Source: DATBGO01 sp050011895 (GTDB taxonomy: Bacteria > Actinomycetota > Actinomycetes > Streptosporangiales > Streptosporangiaceae). Taken from it: 64,000 nucleotides of DNA. Shown piece after piece: positions 27,890-35,783 of this stretch. Positions within the stretch are counted from its first letter, which is position 1. Each line of letters opens with the position of its first letter. The position numbers and the translations under genes were made by a program. A model generated the notes under the pieces. The model did not search any database, was not told the DNA's origin, and saw only the letters and a list, made by a program, of their open reading frames with translations. Where the stretch lies: NCBI GenBank assembly GCA_050011895.1, contig JBEKIF010000013.1:1-64000 (forward strand). The letters run 5' to 3'.

Positions 27890-27930
27890 GCCGGGCCAGC
27901 CGAGAGCGCGCCGATCCGGTCGCTCGCCAT
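27883..27930 (-). CDS. Possible 15-codon leader peptide upstream of the iron binding-protein gene
   Basis: ATG at 27930 opens a 15-codon frame whose TGA overlaps the GTG-GTG-A start of the binding-protein gene. GGGAG lies about 10 nt before this ATG, whereas the binding-protein GTG has no clear ribosome site of its own. Translational coupling through this leader is therefore possible. The peptide is short and could be chance. Confidence 0.3.
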   Translation of the reverse strand: MASDRIGALSAGPAW

Positions 27931-28034
27931 GGCGGCTGGCTCCCTGCTGCGCCGCTGCTGCCGTTGATACCGAAGAACTGCCTGGTATTCCGTGATCATC
28001 GTCCCGTCCGGCGGTGGGGTCATCAGCGATTGAA

Positions 28035-28053
28035 TTAGCTTAGGCTAACCTAA
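28035..28053. promoter_or_regulatory. IdeR/DtxR-type iron box
   Basis: TTAGCTTAGGCTAACCTAA matches the 19-bp DtxR/IdeR consensus TTAGGTTAGSCTAACCTAA at 18 of 19 positions. It lies 146 bp upstream of the ferric binding-protein gene. Iron-loaded IdeR should repress the importer operon here, with derepression under iron starvation. Confidence 0.88.
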
Positions 28054-28080
28054 TAACGGGTCGATGGCGGGCCCTTCCGA

Positions 28081-28265
28081 CTGAGCGGAGCTTTGGCTGC
28101 GAGCTCCGGGCCGCCATCGCGTACGGGCCCCGACCAGGTCCTCCGCTGCCAGTTCCATCTCAAGGCCGGACCGGCCGCGCTGCAGAAGACCGTGGCGCGG
28201 TGGCGTCGACCACCACGCGCAGCCGCTGGCCGATCCGTGAGACCACCGGCCCGCCGGGTCCTGGC
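28081..28265 (-). pseudogene. Chimeric remnant of ybaK and aldo/keto reductase
   Basis: From 28081 to about 28230 the sequence aligns, with gaps, to the 3' end of the intact ybaK at 22289-22450. The reverse translation keeps pieces such as GLEMELAAEDLVGARTRW next to the intact GLEIELAPGDLVRVANALV. At 28230-28262 it switches to sequence matching the aldo/keto reductase start region (CCGATCCGTGAGACCACCGG against the same stretch with one change near 23735). The middle of the two-gene locus is deleted and frames are broken. It appears to be a decayed partial copy of the 22.3-23.8 kb locus. Confidence 0.7.
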
Positions 28266-28318
28266 TGCCCGCGCGGCCAGCCTGCCGCCCGCGCGGCCAG
28301 GCTGCCGCTCGCGCGGCC

Positions 28319-28411
28319 CGCCTGGCGCTCGCGCGGCCAGCCTGCCGCCCGCCTGGCGCTCGCGCGGCCAGCCTGCCGCCCGCCTGGCGCTCGCGCGGCC
28401 AGGCTGCCGCC
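28319..28411. repeat. 31-bp tandem repeat, 3 copies plus partial units
   Basis: A 31-bp unit starting CGCCTGGCGCTCGCGCGG recurs at 28319, 28350 and 28381. Half-units (GCGCGGCCAGCCTGCC) extend the array from about 28262 to 28455. It directly follows the chimeric pseudogene. Confidence 0.8.
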
Positions 28412-28603
28412 CGGGGAGTCCGGCCGCTCGCGCGGCCAGCCTGCCGCCCGGGGAAGCCGGCTGGCCTACGAGCTCGGCCTCGGCGGTCGCCGGTACCGGG
28501 GGAGACGAGATCGCGGCCCGCGCTGTCACCGAGTCCAAGATCGTCGCCTCGCCCGAAGTCCGGCAATCTGGCTGAAACTGCTCTCCAAAGTCAAGATCAT
28601 CTA

Positions 28604-28676
28604 GAACCTATACCGGATTTAGTGGGAATATAACGGACATTAGGCCCATGCAAGCCACCAAATCCGGTATAGGTTC
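28604..28676. repeat. 73-bp AT-rich element bounded by 17-bp perfect inverted repeats
   Basis: GAACCTATACCGGATTT (28604-28620) and its exact reverse complement (28660-28676) bound a central stretch. The match continues inward for four more bases after one mismatch, giving 22-bp arms with one mismatch and about 29 nt between them. Base composition differs sharply from the flanks. It may be a MITE-like or IS-end remnant, or an operator or attenuator. Confidence 0.75.
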
Positions 28677-28765
28677 GAGCTGGCCAGTTCTGGTAAGGGG
28701 TCAGGCCTCGTTTAGGCCAGCCGAATCGAAGCCGCATGGTCGAGTGTCACCCTGCTCGATCAACC

Positions 28766-28783
28766 GCCGGGCAGGAGCCCGGC
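28766..28783. other. Strong GC hairpin
   Basis: GCCGGGC-AGGA-GCCCGGC forms a perfect 7-bp stem with a 4-nt loop in the gene-poor region. No gene ends just before it, so its role is unclear. Confidence 0.4.
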
Positions 28784-29056
28784 GTGGTGGGTTTCGCAGG
28801 CAACATCGTTCTCGTGTCCCTGAGCGACATCGCCGCGGACCACAGACTACGCATTGTTCGACTACTGCCGGGCATGTCACCTGGGGCGCCGCCGCCGCCG
28901 CTTGCCGGAGGCTCGGCCGGCCTGCCGGGCGGGCTGGCCGTCGGCGGGCGGGATCGCTGAGCCGGGAGGCTCTGACGCCCCTGGACGGGTGGCGCGGCCC
29001 TCGTGCTTCGCCCCGGCCGCCCCGACCAGCGGACCTTGCCGGGCGGCTGGGCTGGG

Positions 29057-29181
29057 CTGGGCGGGCTGGTTTGCGCGGTTCGGCTGGGCGGGCTGGTTTG
29101 CGCGGTTCGGCTGGGCGGGCTGGTTTGCGCGGTTCGGCTGGGCGGGCTGGTTTGCGCGGTTCGGCTGGGCGGGCTGGCTGG
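29057..29181. repeat. 27-bp tandem repeat, 4 exact copies plus a partial fifth
   Basis: Units at 29057, 29084, 29111 and 29138 are identical, and a partial unit starts at 29165. Because 27 is a multiple of 3, each frame gives a 9-residue peptide repeat such as FGWAGWFAR. No ribosome site, start or conserved flank supports translation. Confidence 0.85.
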
Positions 29182-29789
29182 CCTTGCGGGGCAGGCTGGC
29201 GCGCCCGGCTCCGCTGACTTGCCGGCCCTGGCTGACCCGCGGAAGCCGGCTGACTGGCGCGGGCCGGCTGGCTGGCCGGGTCTGCCGGGCCCCCGGAGGC
29301 TGGCTGGCGTGCTTGGCGCCGGCTTGGCTGTCCTGGCGGGCCGGCGCCGACGGCCTGGGCGTCGCGGTCGCGCGCCTGTCCTTCATGCTCGGCATGCGGC
29401 CTCGACACGTCCCTGGCCCGCATAGCCGCGTCAACTGTTACCTTCATGCCTGTCATAGCGGTCCATCCCGGCTCGCGATCGGGTAGGGGCAAGAAAATCG
29501 CCGCACACCATGGCGCTGGATTCCATGACGGCGCGGTGGAGCGTGGGCAGGGCACCCGGCCGCGGTCCGGCCACTAGGCCGTGGTGCCCGGTTGGTATTC
29601 AGGATATGGTCCGTCACTTTGATGACCTGGTCTACCTGGCAGGCGCAGTACCCTGCCGCGCGCCCGCCCCGCGGAATGTCGACCCGCCAGACCCGCAGCC
29701 CGTCGGTCAGCCGCGCCGGCCCTGCTTCGCGCGGCTAACGGGTTCGCAGCGGGTGGATATCCCGCATCTACCGGTACAGTGCCGGCATC

Positions 29790-30890
29790 ATGGTTCATCA
29801 CGTCCCGCACCGTTTCATGGCCGCGGCGCAGGCAGCGCTGTTCCGGCTACGCGGCGTGATCCGCCGGCAGTTCATCACCAGGAACCGGCGGCTGGCGTTC
29901 GGGCTGGCGATCTCCGTGGTGGCGATCGGCGCGGCAGCGGTCCGGGTGTCGGTGTCGTGGTTCTCGCCCGGCGTGATGATCCTGCCCATCCTGGCCGGCG
30001 GCCTACTGCTGTGGCCGCGGGCGCTGCGAATCCTGTTCTGCGTGGTCGCTGTGATGCTCGGCTACGACTGGCTGGAGGGCCGCGCTGAGCCTGGCATCGT
30101 CGCCACCATCGTTGTCACTGCCCTGATTGCCGATGTGCTCGCCAGGACCAGGGAGAAGCTTGGCGTCCAGGGACTGCGCGGCGACCAGATGCTGATTGAG
30201 CTGCGGGACCGGATCCGTGCCCAGAGCAGGCTGCCCGAACTGCCTTTTGGCTGGCAGTCCGTTTCGGTGCTCAGGCCAGCAGGGGGCTCGTCGTTCGGCG
30301 GCGATTTCGTGGTCTCCGCATGTGACGGGAAAACACTCGAAGTCGCGCTGGTGGACGTGTCAGGTAAAGGTATCGACGCCGGGACCCGCGCGCTGCTGCT
30401 GTCCGGCGCGTTCGGCGGGCTTCTCGGCTCGGTTCCTGCCGGGCAGTTCCTGGCCTGCTGTAATGCCTACCTGCGGCGCGGCGCCGTCACCGAGGGCTTC
30501 GTAACGGCGGTGCACCTAGCGCTTGACCTGGGGACCGGAGAATATGTGGTTGACTCAGCCGGTCACCCGCCAGCGGCGCATTTCGAGGCTGGCAGCGGCA
30601 AGTGGCGGCTTACCCAGGCCAGCGGCGTGGTGCTTGGCGTGGTCCCTGATCTGCGCAGCGTCCCTGAGGGCGGCGCGCTGCGGCCTGGAGATGCGCTGAT
30701 GCTCTATACCGACGGGCTCGTCGAGGCGCCGGGCCGGGACATCGACGTGGGCATCGACCGGCTGCTCGGTGCGGCGGACCGGCTGGTGACATCGGGCTTC
30801 GGGGCGGGTGCCGCGCGCCTTGTCCAGACGATGCAGGAAGGGGAGCGCAGCTCCGACGACTGTGCGCTGGTGCTTATCTGGCGGGGCTGA
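29790..30890 (+). CDS. Membrane-anchored SpoIIE-type (PP2C) serine phosphatase
   Basis: A 366-residue protein. Three or four N-terminal membrane segments lie at about residues 35-110 (LAFGLAISVVAIGAAAV; GVMILPILAGGLLLW; IVATIVVTALIADVL), followed by a SpoIIE phosphatase domain. Metal-binding motifs are present: SFGGDFVVSACDG, LVDVSGKGID, VDSAGHPPAA, LYTDGLVEAPG and SSDDCALVLI. Such enzymes dephosphorylate anti-sigma-factor antagonists. ATG at 29790 lacks a clear ribosome site, so a leaderless message or ATG at 29817 is possible. Its 3' end overlaps the convergent conservon GTPase by 17 bp. Confidence 0.9.
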   Translation: MVHHVPHRFMAAAQAALFRLRGVIRRQFITRNRRLAFGLAISVVAIGAAAVRVSVSWFSPGVMILPILAGGLLLWPRALRILFCVVAVMLGYDWLEGRAEPGIVATIVVTALIADVLARTREKLGVQGLRGDQMLIELRDRIRAQSRLPELPFGWQSVSVLRPAGGSSFGGDFVVSACDGKTLEVALVDVSGKGIDAGTRALLLSGAFGGLLGSVPAGQFLACCNAYLRRGAVTEGFVTAVHLALDLGTGEYVVDSAGHPPAAHFEAGSGKWRLTQASGVVLGVVPDLRSVPEGGALRPGDALMLYTDGLVEAPGRDIDVGIDRLLGAADRLVTSGFGAGAARLVQTMQEGERSSDDCALVLIWRG

Positions 30891-31488
30891 CGTAGCCAGG
30901 ATCCAAGCTGAGCAGGTTGATAGCGTGCTCCACGAGAGCGATCAGGACATCGCGCGACGATGCCCGCTGGCGCGCATCGCACAGCACGACTGGCACATCG
31001 GGATCTAGGTCGAGCGCGGTACGGACGGCGCCCTCGGGAAAGCGCTTCGCTCCGTCGAAGCAGTTCACCGCCACGATGAAAGGTGTCCCTTGGCATTCGA
31101 AGTAGTCAACTGAGGCGAAACAGTCAGCGAGCCGCCGGGTGTCCGCCATGATCACCGCACCGAGGGCCCCGAGTGCGAGGTCGTCCCACATGAACCAGAA
31201 CCGGCGCTGGCCTGGCGTGCCGAACAGGTACACGACCAGGTCCTCGCGGATGGTAATGCGCCCGAAGTCCATCGCGACCGTGGTGGTGGTCTTGTGCTCC
31301 ACTCCGTCGGTCAAGTCGATATGCGCGCCCGGCTCGCTCAGGTGCTCCTCGGTCCGCAGCGGCCGGATCTCGGTCACGGAACTCACCATGGTGGTCTTGC
31401 CGGCCCCGAAGCCGCCCGCGACGAGGATCTTGATTCCCACCGGCGTTGGGTGCGAATAGGCACCCTGATCAGAGCTTGCGTAGGCCAT
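30874..31488 (-). CDS. cvnD: Conservon GTPase (CvnD-type ATP/GTP-binding protein)
   Basis: A 204-residue small GTPase of the conservon family. The P-loop is VAGGFGAGKTTMVSSV, switch II is LFGTPGQRRFWFMWDD, and a modified base-recognition motif is in VAVNCFDGAKRF. It is the last gene of a four-gene conservon operon and overlaps the DUF742 gene by 20 bp. Conservon proteins form a membrane-associated complex resembling eukaryotic G-protein signalling. Its 3' end overlaps the convergent phosphatase gene by 17 bp. Confidence 0.93.
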   Translation of the reverse strand: MAYASSDQGAYSHPTPVGIKILVAGGFGAGKTTMVSSVTEIRPLRTEEHLSEPGAHIDLTDGVEHKTTTTVAMDFGRITIREDLVVYLFGTPGQRRFWFMWDDLALGALGAVIMADTRRLADCFASVDYFECQGTPFIVAVNCFDGAKRFPEGAVRTALDLDPDVPVVLCDARQRASSRDVLIALVEHAINLLSLDPGYVSPAR

Positions 31489-31840
31489 CTGCCACCTCCC
31501 GCAGCAGTCGCGGGTCGGTCAGCCTCATCGGTACCGGGTGATGAACTGCGACGAGGCCGCCTTCTCGCAGGTCGGCGATCAGGATCCGGACCACGCCGAG
31601 CGGAAGGTCAAGATCGGCGGCCAGGTCAGCCACCGAGATCGGGAGGCGGCACCGGTGCAGCACGACCAGGTGCTCGGGCTCGAGGCCCAGGGGGTCGGCA
31701 CGAGAGCCGCGGATTGCGACCACCATGGAGACCAGGTCGAAGCTCTCACCACTCGGCCGGGTCCGGCCGCCGGTCAGCGCATAAGGGCGGACCACCGGGC
31801 CGGCGTCGCCGTCAAGCCACCTGTCTGCGGCCGGGGACAC
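31469..31840 (-). CDS. cvnC: Conservon DUF742 protein (CvnC-type)
   Basis: A 123-residue DUF742 protein with a winged-helix-like core: VVRPYALTGGRTRPSG at the N-terminus, LDLPLGVVRILIADLREGGL in the middle, and the closing LTDPRLLREVADGLRKL. GTG start at 31840. It lies 6 bp after the roadblock gene and overlaps the GTPase gene by 20 bp. Together with the other three it makes a complete conservon. Confidence 0.92.
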   Translation of the reverse strand: MSPAADRWLDGDAGPVVRPYALTGGRTRPSGESFDLVSMVVAIRGSRADPLGLEPEHLVVLHRCRLPISVADLAADLDLPLGVVRILIADLREGGLVAVHHPVPMRLTDPRLLREVADGLRKL

Positions 31841-31846
31841 CGGAAC

Positions 31847-32254
31847 TCACTTCGTCCCTGCGCCGGTGGACACCGGCCGATGGGCCACAGTCAGGTGCTC
31901 GCCTACCCGTTTGACGAGAACCGCCATCTCATAAGCGACCAGACCGGCGTCAGCCGAGGCCGTGGTCAGAACGGCGAGGCAGCTGCCCTCGCCGGCGGCG
32001 GTCACAAACAAGAACGCGAAATCCATTTCGACAATGGTCTGCCGCACGTTACCGCCGCCGAAATGCGCACCAGCCCCCCTGGCCAGGCTCTGGAAGCCGG
32101 CCGCGACCGCGGAAAGGTGCTCGGCGTCCTCTCGGCTCAGCCCGGCCGACGCGCCGATAGCAAGGCCGTCCCTGGACAGAATGGCGGCCTTGTCGATGTG
32201 GACGACCCTGGCGACCAGGTCATCGAGAAGCCAGTCAAGTTCGCTGACGCTCAT
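31847..32254 (-). CDS. cvnB: Conservon roadblock/LC7 protein (CvnB-type)
   Basis: A 135-residue roadblock/LC7 domain protein: LDWLLDDLVARVVHIDKAAI, LSRDGLAIGAS, then a beta sheet with IVEMDFAFLFVTAAGEGSCL and the helix MAVLVKRVGEHL. In conservons it probably regulates the nucleotide state of the partner GTPase. It follows the sensor gene by 42 bp and precedes the DUF742 gene by 6 bp. Confidence 0.93.
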   Translation of the reverse strand: MSVSELDWLLDDLVARVVHIDKAAILSRDGLAIGASAGLSREDAEHLSAVAAGFQSLARGAGAHFGGGNVRQTIVEMDFAFLFVTAAGEGSCLAVLTTASADAGLVAYEMAVLVKRVGEHLTVAHRPVSTGAGTK

Positions 32255-32296
32255 GGGATGCCCCCCTGGTGGTCTGGCCCGCTGCTGATTCGCGGG

Positions 32297-34885
32297 TCAC
32301 TCATCGCTCCGCGCCGTGCTGGCCTCATCGAGAGGCTCTGGGCTCAGTACTGTCCCGGATGCAGGATCCGCGGTGCCTGATGCGGACCGGCCACGTTCCC
32401 AGCCCCGTTGAAGGGCCGAGACCGTGCTGCGTGCCGCCTCCGGCGACGGCCCTCGCGGGCCGTTCTCGGGGGCCGCGAATCCGCCGCGATCCCTCAGTTG
32501 AGGCGCCAGGCTGGCCTGGCGAACTCGTACCGGCAGGCCCAGGTCGGTCAGTTCGGTGGTCGTCCCCCCCGGGTCCATGGCCGCTGAGTCGCCATGCTCG
32601 TCCAGTAGCTGGCCCGGGCCAAACGCAAGCGAGCCGGCTGCGGCCATTGCCGGTTCCGTGTTAGCCAGCGGCGCGAGGTCGCTGGCCCGGGTTGAGCTCG
32701 GCCCGGGAGTGGCGGAGACCCGGCCGGCCGGGATGACCCATGGATCGAAGGCCGGTTCAGGCGAAGGATCGGCTGGCCGGCCGGCTGCCAGGGCGGGTGC
32801 GGGATCGACGGTCAGTCCCGGTGGCGGGGTGCCGGCCGGTTCTGGCGGCTGAGCCGCGCCCGATGACAAAGCGCTTGGCTGCGCCAGGGCAGTCGGCTCG
32901 AGACCGGCTCCCTGATGCAGCGCAGCAGGCCGGCCGGTGAGCCGCATCGCACGGTCGGCCGCCGACCCGGGCTCAAGTTCGAAGCCAGCCTCTACTTCGA
33001 AGATAAGCGCCTGCGGGATCAGCACGATCGCCGTAGTGCCCCCGTAGGGTGATGGCCGCAGGGATATCTGGATCTTGTGCCGTCTGGCGAGCTGCCCGGC
33101 AATGAAGAGGCCGAGCTGGTCACTGCCCGACAGGTCGAATGGCGCCGGGTGGGCGAGATTGTGATTGATCTCGGTGCGCTTCTCATCGGGGATGCCGAGG
33201 CCGCGATCCTCGATGTCAATGGCGAATCCTCTGCCGACAACGTCACCATGGATCCGGACCGGGGTATTGGGCGGTGAGAAGATCGTCGCATTCTCGGCCA
33301 GTTCCGCGATCAGGTGAATGACGTCGGCGACCGCCGAGCCGACCAGCGCTGCCCGGGTGCCGGTCGTGACCCGGATCCTGGTGTAGTCCTCCACTTCGGC
33401 GACAGCGGCGCGCAAGACGTCGGCGAGCGGCACTGGGTTGCGCCAGCCGCGGCCTGGCGACTCGCCAGACAGGATGATCAGGCCCTCAGAGTGCCTGCGC
33501 ATCCGGGTAGTCAGATGGTCGATGCGGAACAGGTCCTCAAGCTCGCCAGGCTCGGTGGCGCGCCGTTCCATGGCGTCGAGCAGTGCTAGCTGGCGGTGCA
33601 GTAGCGACTGACTGCGCCTGGCCAGGTTGCGGAAGACGTCGCTGATGCCGCGCCGTACTCTCGCCTCGTCCACCGCCGCCTCTACCGCGGTCCGTTGCAC
33701 CGCGTTGAAGGCTTCTCTGACCTGGCCGATTTCATCAGAACTCGATTCCAGCTGTGGTGCCTCCGCAGACACATCCACGTCCTGGCCCGCGCGCAACCGC
33801 TGCACCAGGCTCGGCAGGCGTTCGTTGGCCAGTTCCAGGGCGGACTTCCTGAGGCCCGCCAGCTGGCTGACAAGTCCGCGGCCGATCCAGATCGACATGA
33901 TGATGGACAAGATGATCGCCAACAGCCCGAGACCGCCGGCCAGGATGAGCCGTCGATAGGTCGCGTTGGCGACTGGCTGTGCCCGGATCGTCAGCTCGTT
34001 AGCCGCCTGGTCACTCGCCTGCGAGAGGCCGGCCGATACTCCCCCCACCGCGCTGGTCCAGGCTGCCGGGGACACCGGCGGCACGCTGCGCGGACGCGGG
34101 TCATTGATGACGTCGTCTTCGAGCGCAGCGAGTTTGGCGGAGGCCCGCGGACTGACGTCCTTCAGGTAGTAGCCACGGTAGACCGGATCGAGATCGGGCA
34201 GCGTCTGGGCGTAAAGAGCCCGGCGCGCTCCGGCAAGCTCGGTAAATATCTGCCGGTCAGCAGCGTTGAATGAGCCTGCGGCCAGATCGCCGGTGAGAAG
34301 CGCGTCCTCCTGCAGCAGCATCTCCTCCGATTTACCCATGCCGACCAATGCGAGTCCCTGGGTAGTTAGCGGGACATTGGTCTGCTGGAGAATGATCTTA
34401 TTCAGCACTGCGCTGGCGCCGGCGATAAGAGTGTTGTATCCATTCACCGCCTCCGGCCTGCTGATGCTCCGCGAGGTGATCCGGGAGCGGAGCGCTCCGA
34501 GGCCCGCCATGTCCTTGAGCAGCACCGCGAATGCCTGTTTTTCCGGTGCGGAGGCGCTACCCATCGTGGCGGGGGAGTTGACCGCGGTGCTGAAGACCGA
34601 CAGGGCCTTGCCCGTCCTCACCTCCTGCGTGTGCAGCGCCCCCAGTATCAGCGGGTTAGGGCTGGCCAGGTAGACCACCGCGATCAGTCGCTCGGCGTCG
34701 ACCTGGGCCTCAAGCTGTCCGGTCGGCAAGCCAATGGTGTTCTTCACCGTCTTGGACCGGGCGAGGTTGATGGCGTCGCTTGCCGTGATGCTCACGGCGA
34801 ATGCATACAGCCCGATCAGAGACAGAATGGGGATGAGGACCAGCAGGAAGATCCTCAGACGAATGGACCGGCGGTGCAAACCCAT
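32297..34885 (-). CDS. cvnA: Conservon sensor histidine kinase-like protein (CvnA-type)
   Basis: An 862-residue membrane sensor. A first membrane segment (IRLRIFLLVLIPILSLIGLY) is followed by an extracellular nitrate/nitrite-sensing-like helical domain (~40-310). A second membrane segment (LILAGGLGLLAIILSIIMSI), a HAMP-like linker and a HATPase_c domain follow, with the N-box IAELAENATIFSPPN, DIEDRGLGIPDEKR and LGLFIAGQLARRH. The last ~230 residues are Pro/Ala/Ser-rich and disordered. No classical phospho-acceptor His box is evident, as in other CvnA proteins. It heads the conservon operon, about 0.9 kb from the divergent hopanoid operon. Confidence 0.92.
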   Translation of the reverse strand: MGLHRRSIRLRIFLLVLIPILSLIGLYAFAVSITASDAINLARSKTVKNTIGLPTGQLEAQVDAERLIAVVYLASPNPLILGALHTQEVRTGKALSVFSTAVNSPATMGSASAPEKQAFAVLLKDMAGLGALRSRITSRSISRPEAVNGYNTLIAGASAVLNKIILQQTNVPLTTQGLALVGMGKSEEMLLQEDALLTGDLAAGSFNAADRQIFTELAGARRALYAQTLPDLDPVYRGYYLKDVSPRASAKLAALEDDVINDPRPRSVPPVSPAAWTSAVGGVSAGLSQASDQAANELTIRAQPVANATYRRLILAGGLGLLAIILSIIMSIWIGRGLVSQLAGLRKSALELANERLPSLVQRLRAGQDVDVSAEAPQLESSSDEIGQVREAFNAVQRTAVEAAVDEARVRRGISDVFRNLARRSQSLLHRQLALLDAMERRATEPGELEDLFRIDHLTTRMRRHSEGLIILSGESPGRGWRNPVPLADVLRAAVAEVEDYTRIRVTTGTRAALVGSAVADVIHLIAELAENATIFSPPNTPVRIHGDVVGRGFAIDIEDRGLGIPDEKRTEINHNLAHPAPFDLSGSDQLGLFIAGQLARRHKIQISLRPSPYGGTTAIVLIPQALIFEVEAGFELEPGSAADRAMRLTGRPAALHQGAGLEPTALAQPSALSSGAAQPPEPAGTPPPGLTVDPAPALAAGRPADPSPEPAFDPWVIPAGRVSATPGPSSTRASDLAPLANTEPAMAAAGSLAFGPGQLLDEHGDSAAMDPGGTTTELTDLGLPVRVRQASLAPQLRDRGGFAAPENGPRGPSPEAARSTVSALQRGWERGRSASGTADPASGTVLSPEPLDEASTARSDE

Positions 34886-35783
34886 GACGTTGCCTCGGCG
34901 TGAGATGTAACAAGCGAACCCCGATGCTGGGGACGTTCCCCCAGGAAGGTCTGCGAGCCTAACACCGCAATATCAAGATCACTAGCAAAAAGCGGCATGT
35001 CACGATCAAGCATCAGAAATCAGCAAATTGCATTCCTCATATCTCAGACTTCATCATGCCGTCCATGGAAGCCAGGCCGGGGTTCACGGAATCCCCCGAG
35101 TCTGATGCCACAGCCGAGAGTGCCATAGGCACCCAAATCATCCCAAGGTCGCTCAGGTTCTGAGTTCAGGGCTGCCAGGTGCGTGGCGGGAGGCCGACAA
35201 AAGTTGGTGCTGGCCACGCGAGGTCCGCCCGGATCCTGCCGAGGCCGGCTAGGTTGCCCCGGCCGGCTGGGATGCAGCCGAAGTCGGTGGGTTCTGGCTC
35301 GGCGGGCCGGGACTCTGGGTGGCGGCGGGCCGGGACTCTGGGTGGCGGCGGGCCGGGACTCTGGGTGGCGGCGGGCCGGGACTCTGGGTGGCGGCGGGCC
35401 GGGATTCTGGGTGGCGGCGGGCCGGGATTCTGGCGTGGTGAGTTCGCTGCGGAGCGTCCTCGTTACTTGTAGCCACCGCCCGGGCCGTGCTAATAGAGTA
35501 ACGATGTCCGGGGCCAGTGTGACGTGGGCGTCAGTTATGGTCCCCGGGCGGCAAGAACGGGATTTGGACTTGGCGGTACCGGGAAGAACGACCCAGGTGC
35601 GGCAAAGGCGCAAATGGGTGCTGCTGATGGGGGAAGGCGCCGTGGTCCGGCCGCCGGAAGGCGACACCCACGTCATCTGACGGCCGTGTCATTATTTGCT
35701 TTTCAAATGAGAGCTGTGCAGAAATATGGAACGTGACGCGCGACGGGATGCGAATCAGCGGCGGGTTCCTTGAGGGGGCTCAA
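34886..35783. other. Long divergent intergenic region between conservon and hopanoid operons
   Basis: About 0.9 kb without a convincing gene. The first ~150 bp beyond the sensor start are AT-richer and carry small hairpins (for example GGGGA-CGT-TCCCC near 34930) and probably its promoter. A 23-bp minisatellite follows. At 35504-35680 a 58-codon frame (MSGASVTWASVMVPGR...) is open but has no ribosome site or recognised homolog. An AT-rich patch with ATTTG-CTTTT-CAAAT at 35694-35708 lies ~75 bp before the hpnC start and may be part of the hopanoid promoter. Confidence 0.5.
35303..35433. repeat. 23-bp minisatellite, about 6 copies
   Basis: A GGGACTCTGGGTGGCGGCGG-type unit recurs with an exact 23-bp period, with GACTCT or GATTCT at 35311, 35334, 35357, 35380, 35403 and 35426. 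The period is not a multiple of 3, so it is not a coding repeat. The last two copies share a C-to-T change. Confidence 0.88.

Larger units (their letters stand above)
28054..29789. other. Gene-poor, repeat-rich region
   Basis: No credible intact gene lies between the iron box and the SpoIIE-type phosphatase. The open frames found on both strands are made of Arg/Pro/Gly/Ala-rich repeats. The region holds a chimeric pseudogene remnant, a 31-bp and a 27-bp tandem array, a 73-bp inverted-repeat element and a strong hairpin, each listed separately. The sequence around 28590-28690 is much AT-richer than the rest. Confidence 0.7.

Noticed and set aside
28319..29181. Repeats resembling a CRISPR array
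   Set aside because: The units are contiguous, without unique spacers of constant length, and no cas gene is in the window. They are minisatellites.
28854..29486. Long open frame encoding FGWAGWFAR repeats
   Set aside because: The frame is open on both strands because of high GC and a 27-bp period. It has no start signal, no conserved flank and no recognisable domain.
35504..35680. 58-codon frame with faint likeness to a type VII secretion N-terminal domain
   Set aside because: The likeness is too short and weak, there is no ribosome site, and no other secretion gene is nearby.
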